Positions 35,302 through 44,377 are shown, counted from the stretch's first letter. The stretch is 64,000 nucleotides of DNA from an uncultured Cellulophaga sp. (GCA_947492955.1 CANLOV010000012.1:31754-95753), one strand, 5' to 3'. Notes: generated from the sequence alone by a model not told the origin. Translations and numbers: made by a program.

Positions 35302-36198
35302 ATGAATTGGAAAAATGCATTAAATGATTATCAACATTATTTAAAAATAGAAAGGGGGTTATCTGTAAACTCCATCAACAACTACTCTTTAGATATTGAA
35401 AAATTAATACTTTTTCTAAAGACAAATACTATAAAAGAAACGCCTATTACTATAAATAAGGATACAGTACAGCGTTTTATCTATGAAGTTGCAAAAAGCT
35501 TAAACCCTCGTTCACAGGCAAGAATTATATCTGGTTTAAAAAGTTTTTTTAATTATCTAATTTTTGAAAATTACAGAGAAATAAATCCAATGGATTTAAT
35601 AGAGGCTCCAAAGATTGGTAGAAAATTACCCGATACTCTTTCCGAAGAAGAAATAAACCTTTTAATTAATGCCATAGACCTATCTAAACAAGAAGGAGAA
35701 CGCAATAGAGCTATGCTAGAAACTTTATATGGTTGCGGTTTACGTGTTTCCGAATTAGTTTCTTTACAAATTTCAGATTTATTTTTTGATGAAAATTTTA
35801 TAAAAGTTACGGGTAAAGGAGATAAACAACGTTTCGTTCCTATTAGCGATGTTAACAAAAAGTATATTAATATATATAGACAAGAAATAAGAGTACACCA
35901 AAAAATAGAAAAAGGTTTTGAAGACATTCTATTTTTAAATAGAAGAGGTAAACAACTTACCAGAGCCATGATTTTTACTATTATTAAACAGTTGGCAGTA
36001 AAAATAAATTTAGAAAAAAGTATTAGTCCGCATACTTTTAGACATTCTTTTGCTACTCATTTATTAGAAAATGGAGCCGATTTAAGGGCTATACAACAAA
36101 TGCTAGGGCACGAAAGTATTACTACTACTGAGGTTTATATGCATGTAGACCGAAGTCATTTAGCAGAGGTTATTAGCAAATTTCATCCTAGAAATTAA
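35302..36198 (+). CDS. xerD: Site-specific tyrosine recombinase XerD
   Basis: Xer recombinases resolve chromosome dimers at dif sites. The 298-residue protein has the SAM-like N-terminal core-binding domain (1-90) and the full catalytic set: Arg148 (GCGLRVSEL), Lys172 (GKGDKQRF), His244 and Arg247 (HTFRHSFATHLL), His270 (MLGHESI) and Tyr279 (TEVYMHVD). Length and motifs fit the housekeeping XerD rather than a mobile-element integrase, and no repeat or att-like flank is visible. Confidence 0.93.
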   Translation: MNWKNALNDYQHYLKIERGLSVNSINNYSLDIEKLILFLKTNTIKETPITINKDTVQRFIYEVAKSLNPRSQARIISGLKSFFNYLIFENYREINPMDLIEAPKIGRKLPDTLSEEEINLLINAIDLSKQEGERNRAMLETLYGCGLRVSELVSLQISDLFFDENFIKVTGKGDKQRFVPISDVNKKYINIYRQEIRVHQKIEKGFEDILFLNRRGKQLTRAMIFTIIKQLAVKINLEKSISPHTFRHSFATHLLENGADLRAIQQMLGHESITTTEVYMHVDRSHLAEVISKFHPRN

Positions 36199-36212
36199 AT
36201 TTACGTATTTCC

Positions 36213-37505
36213 TTAGGGCTTAAAATCTTTATAATTTCTGTTATAAGGTCTAATTATTAAACGTGCTTCTCTATCAAAACGAATATAATTATATACCCAG
36301 TTTACAAAAACTACCATTCTGTTTCTAAAACCTATTAAAAAAAATAGGTGTACAAACATCCAAACAAACCAAGCAAAAACCCCTTGAAATTTAAAATTAG
36401 GCATATCTACTACTGCTTTATTTCTACCTACAGTTGCCATACTTCCTTTGTCTTTATATACAAATGGTTTTAGTTCTTTACCCTCTATTAAACGTATTAT
36501 ATTTTCTCCTAATGTTTTTCCTTGCTGTATTGCTGGTTGTGCCATCATTGGATGTCCATAAGGAAACTCCTCACTTTGCATTACTGCTATATCTCCAATT
36601 GCAAAAACACCTTCATAGCCTTCTACTTGGTTAAAAGAATTTACTTTAACCCTATTTCCACATGCTAAAAGTTCTTCTGCATCTAAACCTTTAATAGCTG
36701 CTCCTTTTACACCAGCTGCCCAAACCAAGGTCGCTGTTTCAAAAGTAAGGTCTGTTTTTGTTGTTACCAATTTACCATCGTACCCAGTTACTCTTGTATT
36801 TTTCCATACATGTACTCCTAAAGTCTCCAAAAAATCTTCTGCTTTTTTAGATGCTTTAGCACTCATACCTTTTAAAAGACAGTTACCAGATTGTATAATA
36901 TTTATTTGCGCTTTTCTAGTATCTAAATCTGGATAATCTTTTGGCAATATTCCTTTCTTTATTTCTGCTAAAGCACCAGCTAACTCTACACCTGTTGGTC
37001 CGCCACCAACAATTACAAAGTTCATTAACGCATTTCTTTCATGAATATCGTCTGTTAATAAAGCCTGTTCAAAATTTTCTAAAATTAAGCTCCTTAGATT
37101 TAAAGATTGTGGTATGGTTTTCATTGCCATACTATTTTTTTCTATCTCTTTATTACCAAAAAAATTAGTAGTAGAGCCTGTTGCTAATACTAAATAATCA
37201 TAAGTTAGTGAGCCAATATTAGTTGCTATTACTTTTTCTTTTGCTTGTATTTGTTCAACATTTGCTAACCGAAAGAAAAAATTAGAATAGTTCTGTAAAA
37301 TTTTACGAATAGGATACGCTATTGAATCTGGTTCTAAACCTCCTGTTGATACTTGATATAGTAAAGGCTGAAAATTATGATAATTATGCTTATCTAAAAG
37401 GACTACTTGCACTTCTTGCTTGCTTAATTGTTTCGCAAGAGAAACTCCGCCAAACCCACCTCCTATAATTACAATTCTTGGATAACTAGACTTAGGTATA
37501 TTCAT
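36213..37505 (-). CDS. ndh: Type II NADH dehydrogenase
   Basis: NDH-2 transfers electrons from NADH to quinone at the inner membrane without pumping protons. The 430-residue protein has the FAD loop IVIIGGGFGGVSLAKQLS near residue 10 and the NADH-binding FVIVGGGPTGVELAGALAEI near residue 163. GVFAIGDIAVMQ and MAQPAIQQGKTLGENI lie further on. The C-terminal membrane anchor is FAWFVWMFVHLFFLIGF followed by a basic tail. Its end nearly meets that of xerD (14 nt, convergent). Confidence 0.93.
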   Translation of the reverse strand: MNIPKSSYPRIVIIGGGFGGVSLAKQLSKQEVQVVLLDKHNYHNFQPLLYQVSTGGLEPDSIAYPIRKILQNYSNFFFRLANVEQIQAKEKVIATNIGSLTYDYLVLATGSTTNFFGNKEIEKNSMAMKTIPQSLNLRSLILENFEQALLTDDIHERNALMNFVIVGGGPTGVELAGALAEIKKGILPKDYPDLDTRKAQINIIQSGNCLLKGMSAKASKKAEDFLETLGVHVWKNTRVTGYDGKLVTTKTDLTFETATLVWAAGVKGAAIKGLDAEELLACGNRVKVNSFNQVEGYEGVFAIGDIAVMQSEEFPYGHPMMAQPAIQQGKTLGENIIRLIEGKELKPFVYKDKGSMATVGRNKAVVDMPNFKFQGVFAWFVWMFVHLFFLIGFRNRMVVFVNWVYNYIRFDREARLIIRPYNRNYKDFKP

Positions 37506-37673
37506 GTGAAAATTTATATTTCAAAATTAAACATTCATTCTTACCTATCACAATAGAATAGGTCGTTTTTAATATCTTTACTTTTATAATTCTTTATCAG
37601 AAATAAATATTTTTTATAGAAAGTGTAACAAAAAAACAATAAAAGCTACTCATAAGGTAACCAACGAAACCAA

Positions 37674-38168
37674 GTGACAAAAGAATTAGAACATAATTTT
37701 ATAACTGAACTAGAAAACAATCAAAATATTGTTCATAAAGTCTGTACGCTTTATACCAATAACAAAGATGCCCATAACGATTTATTTCAAGAAATTACGA
37801 TACAGTTATGGAAAGCTTATCCTAAGTTTAGGGGTGAATCTAAATTTAGTACTTGGATGTACCGTATAGCAATAAATACAGCTATTACACTTTACAGAAA
37901 ATCTAAAAGAACTATTATTACTCAGGATTACGAATCGGTTATTTTTAAAATAAAAGCAGATGAATATGATGAGACCGAAGAGCAACAATTAAAACTCTTA
38001 TACAAGGCTGTTAAGGAGTTAGGTGATATAGATAAGGCTTTAGTCTTTTTATATTTAGAAGACAAAAATTATACGGAAATAGCAGAAACATTAGGTATTA
38101 GTGAAGTAAATGCCAGAGTGAAGATGAATCGTATAAAAAAGAAATTAAAAACAATACTTAATCCATAA
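37674..38168 (+). CDS. ECF-type RNA polymerase sigma factor
   Basis: A 164-residue sigma-70 family protein of the extracytoplasmic-function type. Region 2 spans about 25-85 (DLFQEITIQLWKAYPKFRG, STWMYRIAINTAITLYRK) and region 4 spans about 105-160 (KALVFLYLEDKNYTEIAETL and ARVKMNRIKKKL). The start is a GTG at 37674. The next gene, 10 nt away, encodes a membrane protein that may hold this sigma factor inactive, as anti-sigma factors do (inference). The regulon is unknown. Confidence 0.92.
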   Translation: MTKELEHNFITELENNQNIVHKVCTLYTNNKDAHNDLFQEITIQLWKAYPKFRGESKFSTWMYRIAINTAITLYRKSKRTIITQDYESVIFKIKADEYDETEEQQLKLLYKAVKELGDIDKALVFLYLEDKNYTEIAETLGISEVNARVKMNRIKKKLKTILNP

Positions 38169-38178
38169 GCATAGTACC

Positions 38179-38829
38179 ATGGATGAATTAGAATTATTAA
38201 AAAAAGATTGGCAAAAAAAGAAGGACAACCTTCCCAAAGTGTCATACAATGATATACACCAAATGTTATGGAAGAAATCTTCTTCTATAGTTAAATGGAT
38301 TTTTTACATCAGTATTATAGAGTTTGTATTACCACATTTATTATACTTGTTACCTTCTACCAGAGAAAGCGTTGATATTTATGAAAGTTTAGGAATGAAA
38401 AACTTTATAATTATTAGTAGTATTCTACAATATTCGGTTATAATCTATTTTATATATCAGTTTTATACCAGATACAAAGAAATTACAGTTTTAGATAACT
38501 CTAAAAACCTTATGAAGAGAATTTTAAAAACAAGAAAGACCGTTAAGTCTTATGTTATTTTTTCCCTTTCCATGATACTATTTATGTTTGGAGCTATTGT
38601 TGTTTCTATTTATTTAAATGATAATTTTGACTCTAGTACATATGAGCCTTTTGTTGCCATAACAAAAAACTTTTCTAAAGAGAAAGTTAAACCAATACTT
38701 ATGGCAGTTTTTGCTTTTACAGGAATAGCAGTGACATTAATTTTGGGAGGTATTTACTTTTTATTATATGGTATTCTATTAAAAAAGCTAAAAATAAATT
38801 ATGCAGAATTAAAAAAACTGGAGGTTTAA
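38179..38829 (+). CDS. Membrane protein, possible anti-sigma partner
   Basis: This 216-residue protein has a soluble N-terminus of about 40 residues (MDELELLKKDWQKKKDNLPK) followed by about four membrane helices: WIFYISIIEFVLPHLLYLL, FIIISSILQYSVIIYFIYQF, SYVIFSLSMILFMFGAIVV, and GIAVTLILGGIYFLLYGILL. The short cytosolic head before the helices and the 10-nt link to a sigma-factor gene fit an anti-sigma role. No zinc-binding HxxxCxxC motif is seen, so this is inferred from position. It overlaps the convergent PlsC gene by 4 nt. Confidence 0.75.
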   Translation: MDELELLKKDWQKKKDNLPKVSYNDIHQMLWKKSSSIVKWIFYISIIEFVLPHLLYLLPSTRESVDIYESLGMKNFIIISSILQYSVIIYFIYQFYTRYKEITVLDNSKNLMKRILKTRKTVKSYVIFSLSMILFMFGAIVVSIYLNDNFDSSTYEPFVAITKNFSKEKVKPILMAVFAFTGIAVTLILGGIYFLLYGILLKKLKINYAELKKLEV

Positions 38830-39626
38830 CTCCAGTTACGCTGTTTATTTTCTTCTTCTAGTTCTGCCAATTGCTTTTTTGTTAGTACTTTTAAAAAAGA
38901 AGGGTGCTGCTCTATAGCATATTCTAGCTTTTCTATAATAGCCTCAAAAGATTCTTCTTCGTAGTCTATCTCTAAAGGTTCTTTAATAACCATAGATTGT
39001 AAGATACCCTTTTTCTTAATTCGCAATCCTTTTTTATCAAAAGAACGCCTAAAACCATCTATTACCACTGGTACTACTACTGGTTTATATTTTTTAATAA
39101 TGTGTGCTGTTCCTTTACGTAAAGGTTTCCATGGCGTTGTTGTTCCTTGCGGAAAAGTAATAACCCAACCATCGTCTAGGGCTGTTCCTATATTAGAAAT
39201 ATCGCTAAACTTAACCTTTCTTTTTACATCTTTCCCTTCGGAACGCCATGTACGTTCAATACTTATAGACCCAGCATATGCAAAAATCTTTGTCAGCAAA
39301 CTTTTTTTCATAGTTTCTGCTGCGGCTATGTAATACATATTTAATTTGGGTTTCCAGATGTATCCAATATTCTTAATATTATCTTCTCTACCACTTAAAC
39401 TTGCATTAAAAACATGAAACATAGCTACTACATCTGCAAAATAAGTTTGATGATTACTAACAAAAAGTACGTTTCTATCTGGTAAATCTCTAATTATTTC
39501 TGAGCCTTCAATCTCTAGTTTATTAAATTTTTTATAGCGCTGATGGGTAATCACAGCCATAATACGGATAAGCCATTTTTTTAAAAATAAAATATGTCCA
39601 AAAGGATTTCTTTTAAATAAACTCAT
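38826..39626 (-). CDS. plsC: 1-acyl-sn-glycerol-3-phosphate acyltransferase (PlsC-like)
   Basis: A 266-residue LPLAT-family enzyme, expected to acylate lysophosphatidic acid or a related lipid at the inner membrane. Motif I is SNHQTYFAD (His59, Asp65): five residues separate His and Asp where the family usually has four. Motif III is FPQGTTT (158-164), in place of the usual FPEGTRS. SGRE and SIERTWRS lie between them. These departures are seen directly; whether they change the substrate is open. An unrelated lysophospholipid or lipid A acyltransferase of the same fold is possible. Confidence 0.82.
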   Translation of the reverse strand: MSLFKRNPFGHILFLKKWLIRIMAVITHQRYKKFNKLEIEGSEIIRDLPDRNVLFVSNHQTYFADVVAMFHVFNASLSGREDNIKNIGYIWKPKLNMYYIAAAETMKKSLLTKIFAYAGSISIERTWRSEGKDVKRKVKFSDISNIGTALDDGWVITFPQGTTTPWKPLRKGTAHIIKKYKPVVVPVVIDGFRRSFDKKGLRIKKKGILQSMVIKEPLEIDYEEESFEAIIEKLEYAIEQHPSFLKVLTKKQLAELEEENKQRNWS

Positions 39627-39663
39627 AAATTTTCATTAGAAAATTCAAAACTACAAAATATAC

Positions 39664-40308
39664 CTAGTATAATACTAGTTTTAATAGCTCTTTCACCTCA
39701 TTAAGCATCATTGCTGTTGCTCCCCAAACAATATATCCATTTAATTTAAAAACTGGCGTTTCCATATTTTCTACATAAGATGTAGTTACTTTTTCTATTT
39801 CAACACTATTATCATTTAAAAAATCGGATAAAGAGACCTCTACAATAGTTTCTACTTCATCTTCCTGAATTACAAAAGAAGTTTTTTTATAATACAAGCC
39901 AATAAACGGTTGTACTAAAAAATTACTGGGCGGAATATATACTTCTGTTAGCGGTTTTAACGTAATTATGTGTTCTGGCTTAGCCCCTACTTCTTCATAT
40001 GTTTCTCTTACTGCCGTAGCATTTAAGTTTTTATCTACAGCTTCTACTTTACCTCCAGGAAATGCTATTTGATTGGAGTGTACGCCTTTATATGTTTTTC
40101 GTAAAATTAAAAGCAACTTTGTTTTCTGATTTTCATCTGGATAAAAAAGCACCATTACAGCAGCTCTTTTAGGGTTCTTAGCTTTTATTTTTTCCTTACT
40201 TATAAATTGCTTTCGTATAGGTGGAGCCATTTTATCATGAGAAGCCCTACCTGGTAATGGCATATTTTCTATTTTTGGTATCTGTTCTGTAAAATCATTA
40301 AAATTCAT
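39664..40308 (-). CDS. NUDIX hydrolase (CoA pyrophosphatase-like)
   Basis: This 214-residue hydrolase cleaves nucleoside diphosphate derivatives. The Nudix box GGKVEAVDKNLNATAVRETY with EEVG is at residues 85-108. The preceding SNQIAFPGGK and the N-terminal PLPGRASHDKMAPP segment are typical of the CoA-pyrophosphatase (NudL/YeaB-like) group in Bacteroidota. Its ATG at 40308 overlaps, head to head by 2 nt, the ATG of the cyclophilin gene on the opposite strand. M1 agrees with related proteins, as the N-terminal PKIENMPLPG stretch lies 10 residues in. Confidence 0.9.
   Translation of the reverse strand: MNFNDFTEQIPKIENMPLPGRASHDKMAPPIRKQFISKEKIKAKNPKRAAVMVLFYPDENQKTKLLLILRKTYKGVHSNQIAFPGGKVEAVDKNLNATAVRETYEEVGAKPEHIITLKPLTEVYIPPSNFLVQPFIGLYYKKTSFVIQEDEVETIVEVSLSDFLNDNSVEIEKVTTSYVENMETPVFKLNGYIVWGATAMMLNEVKELLKLVLY
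40270..40277 (+). promoter_or_regulatory. -7 element of the cyclophilin gene, inside the NUDIX gene
   Basis: TATTTTTG fits TAnnTTTG and lies 30 nt upstream of the cyclophilin ATG, within the first codons of the divergent NUDIX gene. No -33 element is clear. Confidence 0.4.
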
Positions 40309-41026
40309 GTTACAAAAAGCATTTACTTTCTACACAATAATACTATTATTATTTTTAGTTGCTTGCAAAGACAGCCCTAAGAATACAAAAAGTTCTGAAG
40401 AAATAGTTACACCGCAAAAAAACACTCCTAAAACTGATAGTATCTCTAAAAAGAAAGAATTAAAAGAAGAAAAATTTGTGCTTACAGAAGATAATGCCAT
40501 TGATTTTTTCTTTAATTACAACAAAACACTAAAAGAAAATAAAGTAAAAATAACTACCAATCATGGCAGTTTTACATTAGAATTATTTAATAATGTGCCT
40601 TACCACAAAGCAAATTTTATTTACTTAACTAAAAAGGGGTATTTTAATAATACTTATTTCCATAGAATTGTAAAAAACTTTATTATTCAGGGTGGCAATG
40701 CGGATAATGTAGAAACTTCTAAAAAGAGACGTGAAATTGGTAGGTACTTATTACCACCAGATACTAGAAAAGGACATAAACACCATAGAGGTGTAATTTC
40801 TATGCCTAGTAGCGAAATTAATAATCCGCATATGCTTGCTTCTCCCTACGAATTTTTTATTGTAGTTACCAAACCAGGCTCTTATCATTTAGACGGTAAT
40901 TACACTCCTTTTGGAAAGGTTATTAAAGGTATGGATGTGGTTGATATTATTAACGCCCAACCTGTAGATAGTGGCGATTGGCCTGTTAATAATGTTATTA
41001 TTTTAAAAGCTGAAGTTCTTAAATAA
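40307..41026 (+). CDS. Cyclophilin-type peptidyl-prolyl isomerase, lipoprotein
   Basis: This 239-residue protein catalyses cis/trans isomerisation of prolyl bonds outside the cytosol. It begins with a lipoprotein signal (TIILLLFLVAC, Cys20), then a charged linker, and the cyclophilin domain from about residue 75. Landmarks are ITTNHGSFTLELFNNVPYHK, FHRIVKNFIIQGGNADN, the variable insert KKRREIGRYLLPPDTRKGHK, and FGKVIKGMDVVDIINAQP. The active-site Arg and Phe-Gln segment (FHRI, IIQGG) is present. It is divergent from the NUDIX gene with overlapping starts and meets RDD at its end. Confidence 0.93.
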   Translation: MLQKAFTFYTIILLLFLVACKDSPKNTKSSEEIVTPQKNTPKTDSISKKKELKEEKFVLTEDNAIDFFFNYNKTLKENKVKITTNHGSFTLELFNNVPYHKANFIYLTKKGYFNNTYFHRIVKNFIIQGGNADNVETSKKRREIGRYLLPPDTRKGHKHHRGVISMPSSEINNPHMLASPYEFFIVVTKPGSYHLDGNYTPFGKVIKGMDVVDIINAQPVDSGDWPVNNVIILKAEVLK

Positions 41027-41743
41027 TTATAGTTTTTGGGTGTAATAGTTGTAATCTTTTATAACAACATCAACAAAATCAATAGCTAACATATTAGAAG
41101 AAATATTTGTAACCTCTTTTACTCTATTGTTTAAAGATACAATAACATTATGGTCTCCTCTTCTTTTAGCATCGTCATACATTTCTTTTATAGTTTGCAT
41201 TTCTCTATCTTTAAAAACTGTTACTTGCGGAAATTGAGGTTTATAATCTTCGGGTAGTTCTCGTAACAACGTATTTTTTAAAGTAACTTTTACTTTTTCG
41301 CTAATAACAGTAGTTCCTGCAGCTAAATCTCCCACTCGTTGCCCTGTTCCTTTTATTAAAATAGTTAAAACAGCAACACCTCCAGATGTTAAAACCACAT
41401 CTAAAACCCTTAAAATCCAACGAATAAAATAACTTGCAAAATTAGGCTTAGAACCATCCAACTTTACAACTCTAATCTTCATTATGCTTTTACCAATAGT
41501 TTTTCCATTATTAAACGTTTCTAATAAAACGTAATATAAAAAAGCTGGTAAACCTAATAATAAATATATAGCCCATAAATCTCTATTATCTAACTCTAAC
41601 ATTACTAAAAGTAAAATCATTAGAATTGTATAGGCTACAATAATAAAACTATCTATTAAGTATGCTAACATTCTGTCTCCTAAATGAGCTACATTTTGGT
41701 TAATACTAATATTTTGAGCGGTTTCTATTTGAAATTGATCCAT
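41027..41743 (-). CDS. RDD family membrane protein
   Basis: A 238-residue protein with an RDD domain (residues 15-155): helices ML-AYLIDSFIIVAYTILMILLLVML, LWAIYLLLGLPAFLYYVLLE and the GKSIMKIRVVKLDG loop. The C-terminal cytosolic region (170-238) is rich in charged residues. RDD proteins are often of unknown transport role. It lies head to head (39 nt) with the SpoIIM gene of the MoxR/DUF58 cluster and, in this phylum, is a common companion of it. Confidence 0.85.
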   Translation of the reverse strand: MDQFQIETAQNISINQNVAHLGDRMLAYLIDSFIIVAYTILMILLLVMLELDNRDLWAIYLLLGLPAFLYYVLLETFNNGKTIGKSIMKIRVVKLDGSKPNFASYFIRWILRVLDVVLTSGGVAVLTILIKGTGQRVGDLAAGTTVISEKVKVTLKNTLLRELPEDYKPQFPQVTVFKDREMQTIKEMYDDAKRRGDHNVIVSLNNRVKEVTNISSNMLAIDFVDVVIKDYNYYTQKL

Positions 41744-41782
41744 TATTTTACTTTCTTTGAGTATTAACCTTTTTTAAGTTAC

Positions 41783-42760
41783 ATGCGAGAAGCTGCTTTT
41801 GTAAAACAAAATAAAGATAAATGGGCTACTTTTGAAAGTGTCCTCGCAAATAAAACAGAAATATTACCTGATGAACTTTCTGATCTTTATATTGAAATTA
41901 CTGACCACTTAAGCTACGCAAAGACTTTTTATGCTGGTAGCAACACCGAATTTTTCTTAAATTCTCTAGCTTCACAAGCACATCAGAAAATCTATAAAAC
42001 AAAACGAGAATCTAAGTACCGTATTGTGCAATTTTGGAAAACAGAATTCCCTACTATGTTTTACTACCATAGGAGAGAACTCTTAATTACTTTTCTAGTA
42101 TTCTCTTTTTTTACAGCTGTAGGTGCGTTTTCAGCAGCTAATGATGGTGATTTTGTACGGTCTATTTTAGGAGATAGTTATGTAAACATGACTTTAGAAA
42201 ACATAGAAAATAATGATCCTATGCGAGTATACAAGGAACAAGGAGAATTTAATATGTTTTTAGGTATAACCATAAACAATATAAAAGTAGCTTTGTATGC
42301 TTTTATATATGGTATTCTTTTGGGTGTTGGTACACTTTATATTATGTTGCGCAATGGTGTAATGTTAGGGAGTTTTCAATATATGTTTTACGAAAAAGGA
42401 TTATTATGGGAATCTGCCCGTACAATTTGGATTCACGGCACTATAGAAATCGCTGTTATTATTATTGCTGGCTGTGCCGGTTTAGTACTCGCAAATGGAA
42501 TCTTATTCCCAGGAACTTATACTCGTTTAGAATCTTTTAAAAGAGGCGTATTAAATGGCTTAAAAATTATGATTAGTACCATTCCTTTTTTTATTGTAGC
42601 TGGTTTTTTAGAAGGTTTTGTTACAAGACACACCGAAATGCCAGATTGGCTAGCGATTATAATTATAACCGCCTCCTTAGCACTAATTATTTTTTATTAC
42701 GTTATATATCCACACCAATTCCATAAAAAAACAATTATAAATGAAAACCAATTACATTGA
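41783..42760 (+). CDS. SpoIIM family membrane protein (DUF95)
   Basis: A 325-residue membrane protein of the stage II sporulation M (DUF95) family. N-terminal soluble part of about 110 residues (MREAAFVKQNKDKWATFESV, HLSYAKTFYAG, QFWKTEFPTMFYYHRREL). Helices start near 112 (LLITFLVFSFFTAVGAFSA), with ITINNIKVALYAFIYGILLG and the typical GVMLGSFQYMFYE, HGTIEIAVIIIAGCAGLVL. In non-sporulating bacteria the family belongs to clusters with MoxR ATPases and DUF58 proteins. It starts the plus-strand operon, overlapping the next gene by 20 nt. Confidence 0.9.
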   Translation: MREAAFVKQNKDKWATFESVLANKTEILPDELSDLYIEITDHLSYAKTFYAGSNTEFFLNSLASQAHQKIYKTKRESKYRIVQFWKTEFPTMFYYHRRELLITFLVFSFFTAVGAFSAANDGDFVRSILGDSYVNMTLENIENNDPMRVYKEQGEFNMFLGITINNIKVALYAFIYGILLGVGTLYIMLRNGVMLGSFQYMFYEKGLLWESARTIWIHGTIEIAVIIIAGCAGLVLANGILFPGTYTRLESFKRGVLNGLKIMISTIPFFIVAGFLEGFVTRHTEMPDWLAIIIITASLALIIFYYVIYPHQFHKKTIINENQLH

Positions 42761-43631
42761 GTTTAAAAAGAAACGAGAATTAGGCGAAATTTTATCAGAT
42801 ACATTTGCTTTCTTAAGACAAGAATTTAAACCTTTTTTAGCTACGTTTTTTAAAATAGTAGGTCCTTATCTGTTAGTTCTATTAATCTCTTTTGGATTTT
42901 ATTATGTTTCTATCTCTGGTATGACAAATATGGCTTTTTCTAATAGTTCATCAGATTTTAATGAAACAAATTTTGCAACAATGGCCGTTACAGTGATTAC
43001 TTTAATTGTTAGTAGTATAGCAACGTTCGTAATGGCACAATCTACAACATTATACTATATAAAATCATATGCAAACACTAAAGGAAATATCAATTTTAAC
43101 GAAATTAAAAAAAATGTATATAAATCGTTCTGGAGTTTCGTAGGGCTAGGCTTACTTGTGGGTTTATGCCTTTTTATTGGCTTAATATTCTGTTTTTTTC
43201 CTGCAGTATATTTATATGTTCCCTTAACACTTTCTTTTGCTATAATGGTTTTTAACAAAAAAGATGTTATCGATTCTTTTTCTTACAGCTTTCAATTAAT
43301 AAAAGAACATTGGTGGATAACTTTTGCAACTATGTTTGTATTAGGTATAATAGTAGGGGTTGCTGGGTTTGCTTTTGGTATACCTGCAACTATATACCAA
43401 TATGCTAAAATGGGAATTTTAGGCGGAGAAGTAGACCCAACTGAAACTTTAGGTATTTTTTCTGACCCAATTTTTATTGCGCTGAATGTTATATCTATGT
43501 TTTTTAAATTTATACTGAATATTATTTCTTTAGTAGCAGGCGTTTTCATCTATTTTAACCTAAATGAAATTAAAAATTTTGAAGGTACTTACGAGCGTAT
43601 TAAAAATTTAGGAGAAGATTTAGAAAGCTAA
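42741..43631 (+). CDS. Membrane protein of the MoxR/DUF58 cluster
   Basis: This 296-residue protein has about six hydrophobic segments: FFKIVGPYLLVLLISFGFYYV, AVTVITLIVSSIATFVMAQ, FVGLGLLVGLCLFIGLIFCFF with PAVYLYVPLTLSFAIMVF, and WITFATMFVLGIIVGVAGF. A last stretch, FFKFILNIISLVAGVFIYFN, follows. The N-terminus RELGEILSDTFAFLRQEFKP and the glycerophosphoryl diester phosphodiesterase-membrane-like layout resemble DUF4013-type proteins. No catalytic motif is visible. It overlaps the SpoIIM gene by 20 nt and is followed 2 nt later by the DUF4129 gene, so it is a fixed part of this operon. Confidence 0.82.
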   Translation: MKTNYIEFKKKRELGEILSDTFAFLRQEFKPFLATFFKIVGPYLLVLLISFGFYYVSISGMTNMAFSNSSSDFNETNFATMAVTVITLIVSSIATFVMAQSTTLYYIKSYANTKGNINFNEIKKNVYKSFWSFVGLGLLVGLCLFIGLIFCFFPAVYLYVPLTLSFAIMVFNKKDVIDSFSYSFQLIKEHWWITFATMFVLGIIVGVAGFAFGIPATIYQYAKMGILGGEVDPTETLGIFSDPIFIALNVISMFFKFILNIISLVAGVFIYFNLNEIKNFEGTYERIKNLGEDLES

Positions 43632-43633
43632 AA

Positions 43634-44377
43634 ATGCAGAAACTCTTTTTCTTTTTTTTTACATTACTTGTATACACCAACTCTCTTGTTGCACAACAAG
43701 ATACCACTGTTGTTGTATACGATATTTCGTCTGTGCAAATAAAAGAAATTACAGATAAAGATTTAAAAAGGTACAAACAAGACTCTTCTTTTAATTACGA
43801 AATTGAAAAAAAAGAAAAAAATACATGGGTAAAAGATATTAAAGCTTGGTTCAATAATATTCTTCATAAATTTTTTAAATGGCTTTTTGGTGCAGAAAAA
43901 GCAGTTGGAGCTCTCTCTTTTTTTCTTCGTATAATTCCGTATCTACTATTAGTAGTGCTCATTTTTATTTTAATAAAGTTCTTTATAAACACTAATATTA
44001 AACGCTTAAATAGTAGTAAAAAAAATCAAAATATAGTATCCTTATCAGAAGAAGAGCAAATTATTAAAAACGAAAATATAGAGGAACTTATAACTAATGC
44101 TGTAGCAAAAAAAAATTATCGTTTAGCCATTAGGTACTATTACTTATTAATACTAAAATTAATGAGCGAAAAAAAGATTATTAATTGGGAACTTCAAAAA
44201 ACAAACAATGATTATATTAATGAAATTAACAAAATAGAATTAAGGAAAAAATTTACCCATATTACCCGCTTATATAATTATATCTGGTATGGTGACTTTC
44301 CTATAAATGAGTTAAAATACAAAATAGTAGCATTAGACTTTACAAACCTTCAAAAAACAATAATTAAAAATGGGTAA
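43634..44377 (+). CDS. DUF4129 domain-containing membrane protein
   Basis: A 247-residue protein with a signal peptide (LFFFFFTLLVYTNSLVAQQD, cleaved near residue 21), an exported loop, a transmembrane helix at about 95-115 (SFFLRIIPYLLLVVLIFILI), and a cytosolic C-terminal DUF4129 region ending FTNLQKTIIK. The C-terminal helical core reads LAIRYYYLLILKLMSEKKII, NWELQKTNNDYINEI, TRLYNYIWYGDF. The family is always close to MoxR/DUF58 genes. It overlaps the DUF4350 gene by 8 nt. Confidence 0.87.
   Translation: MQKLFFFFFTLLVYTNSLVAQQDTTVVVYDISSVQIKEITDKDLKRYKQDSSFNYEIEKKEKNTWVKDIKAWFNNILHKFFKWLFGAEKAVGALSFFLRIIPYLLLVVLIFILIKFFINTNIKRLNSSKKNQNIVSLSEEEQIIKNENIEELITNAVAKKNYRLAIRYYYLLILKLMSEKKIINWELQKTNNDYINEINKIELRKKFTHITRLYNYIWYGDFPINELKYKIVALDFTNLQKTIIKNG

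Noticed and set aside
35302..36198. XerD as integrase of a mobile island
   Set aside because: Sequence and length fit housekeeping XerD; no att-like repeats, tRNA or phage genes nearby.
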